A stretch of 17,053 nucleotides of DNA from Ruminococcus sp. (GTDB taxonomy: Bacteria; Bacillota; Clostridia; Oscillospirales; Ruminococcaceae): NCBI GenBank assembly GCA_024697705.1, contig JAILFF010000179.1, positions 1-17,053 of the forward strand, written 5' to 3'. Of the stretch, positions 7,175 to 13,605 are shown piece by piece; the stretch's first letter is position 1; each line of letters opens with the position of its first letter. The position numbers and the translations under genes were made by a program. The notes beneath the pieces are model-generated. The model was given only the letters and a program-made list of their open reading frames with translations. It was not told where the DNA came from and searched no databases.

Positions 7175-8236
7175 ATGTATACAATAGAACAGCTCATCAA
7201 GTATCCTTATTTTGCAGACCTGATCGAAAAAACGGGGCTGACCTATATCACCGATAATCTGACCGGATTGGTGTCGAGACCGTATATGCTGGGTTTTGCA
7301 AAGGAGCTTTTAGCCAAAAAGATACCTTTCAGCTTTATCATGCTCGATCTTGACAATTTCAAGTTCGTAAACGACACCTACGGGCACACCGCGGGTGACG
7401 GAGTGTTGAGCGGCGTTGCGGCTGCGCTTTCGGAATTTATGGACGAATTCGGCGTAGTGGGGCGTTTCGGCGGCGACGAGATACTCATGATCGACCTTAA
7501 GCACATTACCTACGACGAAAAAAAGGCGTTTTTCAGCGAGATGTACACGAGCGGCAAGGTGCTTCGCCGAAACTATGATCTGGCGGATTGCAGTCCCTTT
7601 GTCACGGGGACGATCGGCTGTGCTACCTACCCCGACGACGCGGCGGATTTCGACGAGCTGTTCTCGATGATCGACAAGACGCTCTACCGCGGAAAGAGCA
7701 AGGGCAGAAATTGCTACATTATCTATGTCCTGGAAAAGCACAAGGACATAGAGATCAAAAAGATGGCGGGGCGCGGCATCTGCGAGATGATGCAGTCGAT
7801 AATAAGGCAGGTGGAGCTTGTCCCGGGTGCTGTGAACAAATTCCATTCGGTGCTGCCGCTGCTTATGGACGAGGTCGGGATAAGCGATCTGTACTATATA
7901 AATACGAACTATAAGATGTATGCCGTTCTGAACGGCGAGTTCTGCGAGGACGTACCCGATATCATTCGGCTGATGAGGGACGATATCTACCGTACAAACA
8001 ATATCGACGGCATAAAGGAGAACGCTCCCGTATTCTTTGAGGTGCTGAATAAGCACGGCATAGAGACCGTGCTTATCACAAAAATGGGTATGCAGCAGGA
8101 GACAGACGGGTATATCGTTTGTGCCGAGCCGAGAAGTCACCGTATCTGGCAGGAAGACGAGTGCGCGATGCTTTTATTTCTTGCGAAGATGATCTCGGTC
8201 GGGATAAGGCTCGACGGCGCGACTCTTCCCGTATAG
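7175..8236 (+). CDS. GGDEF-domain protein (probable diguanylate cyclase) with C-terminal GAF-like region
   Basis: 353 residues, no membrane segment, so cytosolic. The GGDEF domain spans about 20-170: DNLTGL 27-32, LDLDNFKFVNDTYGH 57-71 with metal-binding Asp58, and GGDEI 99-103 in place of GGDEF. The last signature residue is changed but both acidic residues are kept, so activity (two GTP to c-di-GMP) is plausible. The RxxD inhibitory site expected just upstream of the signature is absent (the stretch reads EFGVVGRFGG), so product inhibition there is unlikely. Residues about 190-350 have the alternating strand/helix pattern of a GAF-like sensor but I do not recognise a specific ligand family. 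An AAAGGA site lies about 12 bases before the ATG. It is transcribed divergently from the NRPS operon. Confidence 0.88.
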   Translation: MYTIEQLIKYPYFADLIEKTGLTYITDNLTGLVSRPYMLGFAKELLAKKIPFSFIMLDLDNFKFVNDTYGHTAGDGVLSGVAAALSEFMDEFGVVGRFGGDEILMIDLKHITYDEKKAFFSEMYTSGKVLRRNYDLADCSPFVTGTIGCATYPDDAADFDELFSMIDKTLYRGKSKGRNCYIIYVLEKHKDIEIKKMAGRGICEMMQSIIRQVELVPGAVNKFHSVLPLLMDEVGISDLYYINTNYKMYAVLNGEFCEDVPDIIRLMRDDIYRTNNIDGIKENAPVFFEVLNKHGIETVLITKMGMQQETDGYIVCAEPRSHRIWQEDECAMLLFLAKMISVGIRLDGATLPV

Positions 8237-8256
8237 ATCTGAGTATATATATATTA

Positions 8257-8288
8257 CGGCTGTTTTGCTTGTACGAGCAGAACAGCCG
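8257..8288 (+). terminator. 13-bp hairpin after the GGDEF gene (terminator-like, no U-tract)
   Basis: cggctgtt...aacagccg form a continuous 13-bp stem (one G-U pair) with the six-base loop tgtacg. It begins 20 bases after the GGDEF stop. The following bases, ataaattga, are not a U-tract, so it may only partly terminate or may protect the 3' end. No clear promoter lies between it and the metalloprotease gene, so some read-through is likely. Confidence 0.5.
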
Positions 8289-8319
8289 ATAAATTGACGA
8301 GAAGGAAGGATAAAATAAC

Positions 8320-9456
8320 ATGGATAACAAAAAGAAAAAGCAGATACAAACCGCCTTGATCTTCGTGCTGATGACGGCGGTCTGCTTTGCGGGAGGAATA
8401 CTTATCGGAAAGCTCGCGGGCGGCTCGGGCGGTCAGAACGCAGGAGAAAAAGTCAGCACGGGCGAAGCGCTTTTCAAGACGTTCTACTCCTTCGCCATGC
8501 TGTTTGTTTCGCTGTGGCTGACGCTCATAATCCATGAGGGAGGTCACCTTGTTTTCGGGCTGCTTACGGGTTATAAGCTGCTTTCGTTCCGTGTCGGGTC
8601 GCTGACGTTTGTCAAGAAAAACGGCAGGACGGAGATCAAGAAATTCTCCATCGCGGGAACGGGCGGTCAGTGCATCATGATGCCTCCCGAATGTCCCGAG
8701 CCCGAGAAAGCGCCTTTCATTCTCTACCACGCGGGCGGCGGGATACTTAATCTGCTGACGGCGGCAATATTTCTGACTGTCGGTCTGCTTTCGGGAAATT
8801 ATTGGGTGAAGACGGCGCTCGTGATACTCGGAGGTTTTTCGGTCATGCAGGGGGCGTTCAATCTTATCCCGCTGAACATAAAGCTGCCGAACGACGGCTA
8901 CAATCTTCTTAATATGAAAAAGAATGTAGGCGACAGGATTTCCATATACAAGCAGCTCAGACTGAACGGTCTGCTGTACGAGGGCAAGACCTACTCCGAG
9001 ATACCCGACGAGCTTTTCGAGCTTGGCAGCGAGGGGCTTTTCGGCTCGATCACGCAGATAGTCAAGGGCGCAAAATACATTGAACAGGGCGATTTCGCGG
9101 CTGCCGAGGAGCAGTTCGCACAGTGCGCGGGGGAGGACAATCCCATCGACATCTACCGCTTTGAATCAAAGGCGGAGCTGATGTTCTGCAAGGTGATGAA
9201 CGGCGCTCCCGCGGAGGAGATAGACGCGCTCTACGACAAGGAGCTGGAAAAATACATGAAGGCGGCGGGCAAAACGCAGATCGGCAAGCACCGTCAGCTT
9301 TACGCCTATCAGCTGATATACAAGCGTGACGCTCGGGCTGCCGCGGGTGAATACGAAGCCGCGATGAAGCTCAAAGAGACCTACCCCGTCGAGGGCGAGC
9401 TGAAATCCGAGCTTATGCTCATCGACTGCGTAAAAAAGCGGGGTGAAACGATTTGA
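8320..9456 (+). CDS. M50-type membrane zinc metalloprotease with TPR-like C-terminal region
   Basis: 378 residues. TM1 about 10-31, TM2 about 55-72 running into HEGGH (72-76), the zinc-binding HExxH motif with Glu73 as catalytic residue. Further membrane segments are about 135-158 and 162-183. The second M50 signature appears as NLIPL 181-185 and NDG 191-193, with Asp192 the likely third zinc ligand. The spacing and membrane setting fit a site-2-protease/FtsH-independent intramembrane peptidase family rather than a soluble protease. Residues about 240-378 are soluble and helical with TPR-like A/Y spacing. AAGGAAGGA lies about 12 bases before the ATG. Its TGA stop overlaps the TTG start of mnmA. 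The substrate is unknown; a role in cleaving a membrane-bound regulator or exported peptide is only a possibility. Confidence 0.82.
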   Translation: MDNKKKKQIQTALIFVLMTAVCFAGGILIGKLAGGSGGQNAGEKVSTGEALFKTFYSFAMLFVSLWLTLIIHEGGHLVFGLLTGYKLLSFRVGSLTFVKKNGRTEIKKFSIAGTGGQCIMMPPECPEPEKAPFILYHAGGGILNLLTAAIFLTVGLLSGNYWVKTALVILGGFSVMQGAFNLIPLNIKLPNDGYNLLNMKKNVGDRISIYKQLRLNGLLYEGKTYSEIPDELFELGSEGLFGSITQIVKGAKYIEQGDFAAAEEQFAQCAGEDNPIDIYRFESKAELMFCKVMNGAPAEEIDALYDKELEKYMKAAGKTQIGKHRQLYAYQLIYKRDARAAAGEYEAAMKLKETYPVEGELKSELMLIDCVKKRGETI

Positions 9457-10538
9457 GCGGGTTTGAAGGAAAAAGGGTGCTCGTCGCGATGAGCGGCGGC
9501 GTTGACAGCTCGGTGACGGCAAAGCTGCTTATCGACGCGGGCTGCGATGTCACGGGTGCTACGATGCACCTCTACACGAACGAGGATATCGGCATACCGC
9601 AGGGCAAGACCTGCTGTTCGCTGAACGACGTCGAGGACGCACGCTCGGTGGCGGCTAAGCTCGGGATAGATTTTCACGTATTTAATTTCGATGACGAATT
9701 CAAAGCCCGCGTTATCGACAATTTCATCGGGACGTATCTTGAAGGCGGAACGCCGAACCCCTGCATCGAGTGCAACAAGCATCTGAAATTCGGCAGCTTT
9801 TTAGACCGTGCGCGGCTGCTGGGCTTTGACATGGTGGCAACGGGGCATTACGCACTGATCGAGCGCGACGGTGAAACGGGCAGATATCTGCTGAAACGCT
9901 CCCCCGACCGCCGCAAGGATCAGAGCTACGTGCTGTACGGCATGACGCAGGAGCAGCTGGCGCACACGGTCTTTCCCGTAGGGGCGATGACTAAGGACGA
10001 GATACGCCGCATCGCCGCCGAGAACGGTCTTATCAACGCCCGCAAGCCCGACAGTCAGGACATTTGTTTCATTCCCGACGGCGATCACGGGCGGTTCATC
10101 GAGGAAAGAGCGGGTGCGCAGCCTCACGGAGATGTCGTTCTTGCGGGAACGGGCGAGGTCATCGGCGAACACGGCGGGCTTTTCAGGTACACGGTCGGGC
10201 AGCGGAAGGGGCTCGGCATTTCGTGGACGGAGCCGCTTTTTGTAGTCGGCAAGGACACGGAGCGAAATCGGCTGATACTGGGCACGGCGCAGGAATCAAT
10301 GCGGCGGACGCTCACTGTCAGGGAGCTCAATCTGATATCGCTCGAAAAGCTTGACAAGCCGATAAGATGCACGGCGCAGACGAGGTATCATCAGCAGGAC
10401 GCGCCTTGTACGGTAACGCCGCTCGGGAATGGCGGAGCGCAGATCGAGTTTGACGAGCCGCACAAGGCGGTATGCAGAGGGCAGTCGGCGGTCATGTATG
10501 ACGGCGATATTGTTATCGGCGGCGGAATAATAGAGTAA
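9453..10538 (+). CDS. mnmA: tRNA-specific 2-thiouridylase MnmA
   Basis: 361 residues, the usual length. The enzyme activates U34 of tRNA-Lys, -Glu and -Gln with ATP and inserts sulfur to give 2-thiouridine. Seen: PP-loop SGGVDSS 14-20, NPCIECN 102-108 with catalytic Cys104, and DSQDICF 200-206 with Cys205 as the persulfide-carrying cysteine; these match the two essential cysteines of E. coli MnmA. The TCCSLNDVEDAR segment (53-64) is common in clostridial members. The start is TTG at 9453-9455 within the overlap TTGA with the protease stop, preceded by GGGGTGA; the protein start SGFEGKRVLVAMSGG fits the family, and no ATG lies nearby. Sulfur would come from a cysteine desulfurase not encoded here. 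Confidence 0.97.
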   Translation: MSGFEGKRVLVAMSGGVDSSVTAKLLIDAGCDVTGATMHLYTNEDIGIPQGKTCCSLNDVEDARSVAAKLGIDFHVFNFDDEFKARVIDNFIGTYLEGGTPNPCIECNKHLKFGSFLDRARLLGFDMVATGHYALIERDGETGRYLLKRSPDRRKDQSYVLYGMTQEQLAHTVFPVGAMTKDEIRRIAAENGLINARKPDSQDICFIPDGDHGRFIEERAGAQPHGDVVLAGTGEVIGEHGGLFRYTVGQRKGLGISWTEPLFVVGKDTERNRLILGTAQESMRRTLTVRELNLISLEKLDKPIRCTAQTRYHQQDAPCTVTPLGNGGAQIEFDEPHKAVCRGQSAVMYDGDIVIGGGIIE

Positions 10539-10595
10539 AATACAAAAGAACGCAGGTCGCGGCAAGCCACCGCCCCCGCAATATATGGATTTTTC

Positions 10596-10634
10596 AAAAA
10601 CAGGGCAGGAGAATGTATCTCAGCCCTGTTTTTT
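10596..10634 (+). terminator. Intrinsic terminator after mnmA
   Basis: aaaaacagggc (10596-10606) pairs with gccctgtttttt (10623-10634); an inner gaga/tctc pairing with loop atgta extends the stem. The T-run closes it. The A-run on the other side would make it work on the minus strand too, but no minus-strand gene ends here. Confidence 0.92.
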
Positions 10635-10707
10635 CATCAACAGGCGGCTGAAAAAGCGTAATTCCGCCGTATTTCTTCATAATATCAGAAAAATTCATAT
10701 AATATTA

Positions 10708-10736
10708 TTGATTTGATTAAATAATCGTGTTATAAT
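10708..10736 (+). promoter_or_regulatory. Sigma-A-type promoter of the membrane protein gene
   Basis: TTGATT (10708-10713), 17-base spacer, TATAAT (10731-10736). The predicted start is near 10743, about 42 bases before the chosen ATG. A GC-rich inverted repeat (ggcgg 10643-10647 / ccgcc 10664-10668) lies upstream. Confidence 0.85.
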
Positions 10737-10784
10737 AATTTGATAAGCGTATGTTTACAAAAGCGGGAGGTGAGGAAAGGCAGT

Positions 10785-11783
10785 ATGTCTGCGTTATTGG
10801 AAAAGCTGGCGGAGCTTCGGGCTGCTATGCGCGAGCTGCCGGGACTCAGCTTTCGCAGCCCGCACACCGACGAGGAAAGCACCGTCTATCTGCTGATGCC
10901 GCTGCTGATCTTCCTCATGGCTTTCGGCTCGGCGGCGCTGGCGGGGATATTGTTCATACAGATCGCGGGCTCGAATGTCTATTCCATCGCCGCGTTCTTC
11001 TCGACCGCCGTGCTTTCCGTGCTTGCGGCGTTCACGGTCAAGACCCTGACGGCGTTCGTCGGCTGCACCGACCGCGCTATGATAACCGTGCTGACGCTGC
11101 TCGGCTATATTGCGGCGATACCGGTCGTCAACGCCTTCTACATAAGCCACGACTACGAAATGAGCGTCTACCGCTACATGAAGGTCACTCCCGCCGACGA
11201 ATACTACTACGGCGGCTACGCCGAGCTTGAAAAGGATTACGCCAGCCCGGAGGAATTCATGCTCGCAATGCGCAAAGCCCCCGCTTCGATAATCCTTGAC
11301 AATATGAGCATCGAGAAAATAGGAAGGCTCACCCCGGAACAGCTCGACACCATAAATTCCGAAAGCCTGTGGGATTACTTCGGCTTCGAGGAGATATTGG
11401 GCTCGGGCTCCGACGAGGTGGAGGATTCGCTTGCCGCTTCGCGCACCATGAACGCCTACGAATTTACCTTCGTCTACCGCGGACTGACAGCAAAGACCTT
11501 CTACTATATGATGAAGCACCCCGAGCAGACCCCCGGCGAGCTCAGTTATATCATCAGGGCGGGAGCACATTCGGTAGGGTTCGGGATACTGCTGATCTTC
11601 CTTGGCGGAGAGCTTTTCTGCACGTATATGCTTTGTATGCACTTCGGCGTGAACGAAAAACGCCACATCGTCTACTTCACCCGCCCCGCTCCTCCCGTAA
11701 GGCTGATCGCGTTCCGGCAGCTTTTCACCGATTCGGTAAAGACGATGTACGCGGGCTGGCATTTTACGGATCTGCAAGCGTGA
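10785..11783 (+). CDS. Unrecognised integral membrane protein, four predicted helices
   Basis: 332 residues; I do not recognise a family. The ATG at 10785 follows a purine-rich site (GGGAGG at 10765-10770 and GAGGAAAGG at 10772-10780). An in-frame TTG at 10740 sits at the promoter's transcription start and is unlikely. Predicted membrane segments are about 35-60, 64-90, 98-120 and 262-286. Between helices three and four is a soluble region of about 140 residues, acidic and rich in Tyr and Glu (for example YRYMKVTPADEYYYGGYAEL, 129-148). By the positive-inside rule this region is probably outside. The C-terminal tail of about 45 residues is basic and likely cytosolic. No catalytic motif, signal peptide or conserved cysteine pair is seen. 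It is transcribed alone. Confidence 0.72.
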   Translation: MSALLEKLAELRAAMRELPGLSFRSPHTDEESTVYLLMPLLIFLMAFGSAALAGILFIQIAGSNVYSIAAFFSTAVLSVLAAFTVKTLTAFVGCTDRAMITVLTLLGYIAAIPVVNAFYISHDYEMSVYRYMKVTPADEYYYGGYAELEKDYASPEEFMLAMRKAPASIILDNMSIEKIGRLTPEQLDTINSESLWDYFGFEEILGSGSDEVEDSLAASRTMNAYEFTFVYRGLTAKTFYYMMKHPEQTPGELSYIIRAGAHSVGFGILLIFLGGELFCTYMLCMHFGVNEKRHIVYFTRPAPPVRLIAFRQLFTDSVKTMYAGWHFTDLQA

Positions 11784-11950
11784 GTTTTATATGAAAAATT
11801 CATCAACAAATGCGAAAATGAGTGTACGGTATTTCGTACTTTTTCGGTCTGATTTTCGGTGCAAAACGGCAATATCGGATAAAAACCGCAACGCAGTTTT
11901 GTACATAGTGCCGAAAAATTTGAACAAATTAAGATATTTCCTCAATCTGC
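11784..11950. other. Intergenic stretch with possible RNA structure after the membrane protein gene
   Basis: No gene seen. There is a short terminator-like hairpin, gtacg (11824-11828) / cgtac (11835-11839), followed by five T. Next is a nested inverted repeat at 11853-11917: ttttcgg / ccgaaaa outside and caaaac / gttttg inside. Either could end the upstream transcript; neither is a strong classical terminator. Confidence 0.4.
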
Positions 11951-11979
11951 TTGACTACTCGCTCAAAATGGTATATAAT
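11951..11979 (+). promoter_or_regulatory. Sigma-A-type promoter of a putative small RNA
   Basis: TTGACT (11951-11956), 17-base spacer, TATAAT (11974-11979). The predicted start, near 11986, coincides with the first base of a 5' hairpin. Confidence 0.85.
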
Positions 11980-11985
11980 AATATT

Positions 11986-12111
11986 GATGTTAAGGCAATC
12001 AATCAGTAATGTTTGATACTAACATCCGTTTTGTTGTCTCCTTTCTTTTGTTCTACACATAGTTTTATTTCATTTCATCTTCCGCCTCACACCGTGTGAG
12101 GCTCTTTTTTT
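11986..12111 (+). ncRNA. Putative small regulatory RNA of about 125 nt upstream of bioY
   Basis: The transcript predicted from the promoter at 11951-11979 starts with gatgtta (11986-11992), which pairs with taacatc (12020-12026); inside it atcaa (11998-12002) pairs with ttgat (12013-12017). A CU-rich, probably unpaired stretch follows (about 12027-12083), containing tctcctttct (12037-12046), which is close to the 3' anti-Shine-Dalgarno end of 16S rRNA. It ends in a strong terminator. The only reading frame near the start is a nine-codon one (from the ATG at 11987) without a ribosome binding site. The layout fits base-pairing sRNAs of Firmicutes, whose C-rich loops bind ribosome binding sites. 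No named RNA family was recognised. The alternative is an attenuated leader of bioY. Confidence 0.6.
12084..12111 (+). terminator. Strong intrinsic terminator of the putative small RNA
   Basis: gcctcacac (12084-12092) and gtgtgaggc (12094-12102) form a near-perfect palindrome; in practice a stem of seven pairs with loop accgt. It is followed by tctttttttg, a seven-T run at 12105-12111. Confidence 0.93.
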
Positions 12112-12120
12112 GACGATTCT

Positions 12121-12152
12121 TTGTCAACCTGATTTACTGCATCGGTTGACAA
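12121..12152 (+). promoter_or_regulatory. BirA-type biotin operator upstream of bioY
   Basis: TTGTCAACC (12121-12129) and GGTTGACAA (12144-12152) are perfect inverted repeats separated by 14 bases. This matches the known bacterial BirA operator layout (TTGTnAACC, 14-16 bases, GGTTnACAA). Candidate promoter elements overlap it, for example TTGACG (12110-12115) with TTTACT (12133-12138) at 17 bases. When biotin is plentiful, BirA loaded with biotinyl-AMP would bind here and repress bioY. The birA gene itself is not in the window. Confidence 0.88.
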
Positions 12153-12183
12153 GATAATATTTTTCCGAAGGGGAGTTATTAAT

Positions 12184-12738
12184 ATGGAAAAGTCGGTTTA
12201 CAGTGTGCGTGAGATGACCTACTGCGCGATATTCGCGGCGCTGCTGGCGGTATGCTCGTGGGTATCGGTACCGCTCGGAGTGCCCGTAACGATGCAGACC
12301 TTCGCCGTTTTTGCCGCAGTGCTGATGCTCGGCACAAAATGCAGCATGACGGCTATAACGGTCTGGCTGGCGCTCGGGGCTGCGGGAGCGCCCGTATTCG
12401 CGGGCTTCAAAGGCGGACTTGGAGTGCTTTCGGGCGTTACGGGCGGATACATACTGGGCTTTCTGCTTTGTCCGCTTGTTGCCGCCGCAGTAAAAAAGGT
12501 CGCGGGAGAAAAATCGGAGCATATCGGCGTGAAGGCTGCCGCTCTTATCGCGGGACTTATCGTCTGCTATGCGTTCGGGACGGCGTGGTTCGTGGTGCTC
12601 TATACGCGGAACACGGGGGAGATCACCGTGTTTGACGCGCTGAAAAAATGCGTGTTCCCTTTCATCGCGTTCGACTGCGTAAAGATAGCGCTCGCGCTGA
12701 TACTCGAAAAGCGTGCGGGACGGCTCGTAAAACTGTGA
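12184..12738 (+). CDS. bioY: Biotin transporter substrate-binding subunit BioY (ECF S component)
   Basis: 184 residues, with six hydrophobic segments, the standard BioY size. Family patterns: VPLGVPVTMQTFAVFAAVLM (29-48) with the conserved VP.T.QTFAV, and AGAPVFAGFKGGLGVLSG (67-84) continuing into TGGYILGF, which corresponds to the GLPVFAG...G.G.L.GPTGGY signature. The protein binds biotin in the membrane and delivers it with a shared ECF energising module (EcfA, EcfA', EcfT). No such module is next to it, so it probably uses the global one. GAAGGGGAG lies about 8 bases upstream of the ATG. The BirA-type operator upstream gives the regulation. No biotin synthesis genes are nearby, which hints at scavenging. 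Confidence 0.96.
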   Translation: MEKSVYSVREMTYCAIFAALLAVCSWVSVPLGVPVTMQTFAVFAAVLMLGTKCSMTAITVWLALGAAGAPVFAGFKGGLGVLSGVTGGYILGFLLCPLVAAAVKKVAGEKSEHIGVKAAALIAGLIVCYAFGTAWFVVLYTRNTGEITVFDALKKCVFPFIAFDCVKIALALILEKRAGRLVKL

Positions 12739-12866
12739 TTCGGACGATTTTTGCGGTATCCGCTTTGATATGCCTCCACATAAATATTATTAGTCGGTTG
12801 ATTTCAGATGAATTTTTGTAAGATGTTTCACAAAGCGAAGCAAAATTCACAAAAAAACAAATACAT

Positions 12867-12887
12867 ATTTTGTATAATATACAAAAT
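12867..12887. promoter_or_regulatory. Perfect 21-base palindrome, candidate operator upstream of marR
   Basis: ATTTTGTAT, AAT, ATACAAAAT: nine-base arms without mismatch around three bases. It lies 34 bases upstream of the marR -35 hexamer. Size and symmetry suit a dimeric winged-helix regulator such as the neighbouring MarR protein, but the sequence is AT-rich and binding is only inferred. Confidence 0.4.
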
Positions 12888-12921
12888 TAGAACATTTATT
12901 GCTATTTGTCCTGAAAATGCC

Positions 12922-12949
12922 TTGACAAATTGATTGGATATGTTATAAT
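12922..12949 (+). promoter_or_regulatory. Sigma-A-type promoter of the marR-like gene
   Basis: TTGACA (12922-12927), 16-base spacer, TATAAT (12944-12949). The leader is about 80 bases and contains a small hairpin (12978-12993). Confidence 0.87.
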
Positions 12950-13035
12950 ATTTATATATAAAGAAATGTATTAAAATACCGCCTTTTTGCGGTCACATCT
13001 GTATTGGAATCAGAATTTGGAAGGGGAATCACGAC

Positions 13036-13488
13036 TTGGAGAAGCATAAGAGACCTAAATGCGGCGGAAATCTGCTAAGCTTGTTCCATAAACTTCGCGG
13101 CACTGTGTTTCAGGCTTTCGATGAAAGCGAGATCCACACGACGCGCACTCAGCAGATGATCCTTTCCGCGATGGAATCAGGAAAAACATTAAATATGTCC
13201 GAGCTTGCGAAGCTCATCAATACCAGCAACGAGCAGGCGACAAGAGCCGTTTCACAGCTTGTGAGCATGGGTTTTATCGAGCGTTCGCAGAACGAGGTCA
13301 ATCACAGAGTAGTGAACATCAGGCTGACAGACAAAGCTCGCAAGTTCATGGAAAAGATTAGCGAGCGGTGCGAGGAGATCGTGGCGGAAAGGCTTTACGG
13401 CGAAGAAAAAGCCGATTCGCGTCAGGTGACTGCCGTCTGCAAGCTGATAACGGAACTTGACGAGGAGTTTCGGAAAATGTCTTTATAA
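13036..13488 (+). CDS. MarR-family transcriptional regulator
   Basis: 150 residues, the common MarR size. The winged helix-turn-helix covers about 50-102: LNMSELAKLINTSNEQATRA (53-72) holds the recognition helix, followed by VSQLVSMGFIERSQNEVNHR and VVNIRLTDKARKFM, the wing and the family's L-T-xxG/A-K close. Helices on either side would form the dimer interface. The start is TTG at 13036, with GGAAGGGG about 10 bases upstream; the next in-frame Met is at codon 41, inside the fold. Cys19-type ligand residues are not conserved enough to name an inducer (KCGG near residues 8-11 is the only cysteine near the start). It is transcribed alone and may regulate itself through the palindrome upstream. 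Confidence 0.87.
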   Translation: MEKHKRPKCGGNLLSLFHKLRGTVFQAFDESEIHTTRTQQMILSAMESGKTLNMSELAKLINTSNEQATRAVSQLVSMGFIERSQNEVNHRVVNIRLTDKARKFMEKISERCEEIVAERLYGEEKADSRQVTAVCKLITELDEEFRKMSL

Positions 13489-13496
13489 ACAAAAAT

Positions 13497-13530
13497 CAAA
13501 AACAGTCGTGAAAGCTCACGGCTGTTTTTT
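13497..13530 (+). terminator. Intrinsic terminator of the marR-like gene
   Basis: cagtcgtga (13503-13511) pairs with tcacggctg (13516-13524) with one G-U pair and loop aagc, followed by six T (13525-13530) and preceded by an A-run. Confidence 0.93.
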
Positions 13531-13541
13531 GCTTTGCGAAT

Positions 13542-13578
13542 AAAAAAGCACAGAGCGCCGTCGGGCTGCTCTGTGCTT
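13542..13578 (-). terminator. Intrinsic terminator of the minus-strand amidohydrolase gene
   Basis: aagcacagagc (13546-13556) and gctctgtgctt (13568-13578) form a perfect 11-bp stem. On the minus strand it is followed by a run of T (A-run 13542-13547 on the plus strand). It stands tail to tail with the marR terminator, separating convergent transcripts. Confidence 0.92.
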
Positions 13579-13605
13579 GTAAGTTTTTCGGTTTTGGCTG
13601 ATCCG

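Larger units (their letters stand above)
12739..13035. other. Intergenic region bioY-marR
   Basis: 297 bases, AT-rich, without a gene. From left to right: a weak hairpin gcgg-tat-ccgc followed by three T (12753-12766) that may end bioY; an inverted repeat tgaatttt (12809-12816) / aaaattca (12842-12849); a perfect 9-3-9 palindrome at 12867-12887; the marR promoter; and a leader hairpin accgc / gcggt (12978-12993). Confidence 0.55.

Noticed and set aside
7147..7176. TTGACA...GATAAT promoter-like pair just before the GGDEF start
   Set aside because: Spacing is 18 bases but the -10 would overlap the ATG, so it cannot drive this gene; the promoter at 7062-7090 is much better placed.
10794..11777. 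327-codon minus-strand frame opposite the membrane protein gene
   Set aside because: The plus-strand gene has a promoter, ribosome binding site and sensible membrane helices; the minus frame lacks all of these.
11786..12009. Small protein gene in the gap between the membrane protein gene and bioY (72-codon frame starting at ATG 11791)
   Set aside because: No ribosome binding site, no recognisable protein features, and the frame runs through inverted repeats and the sRNA promoter.
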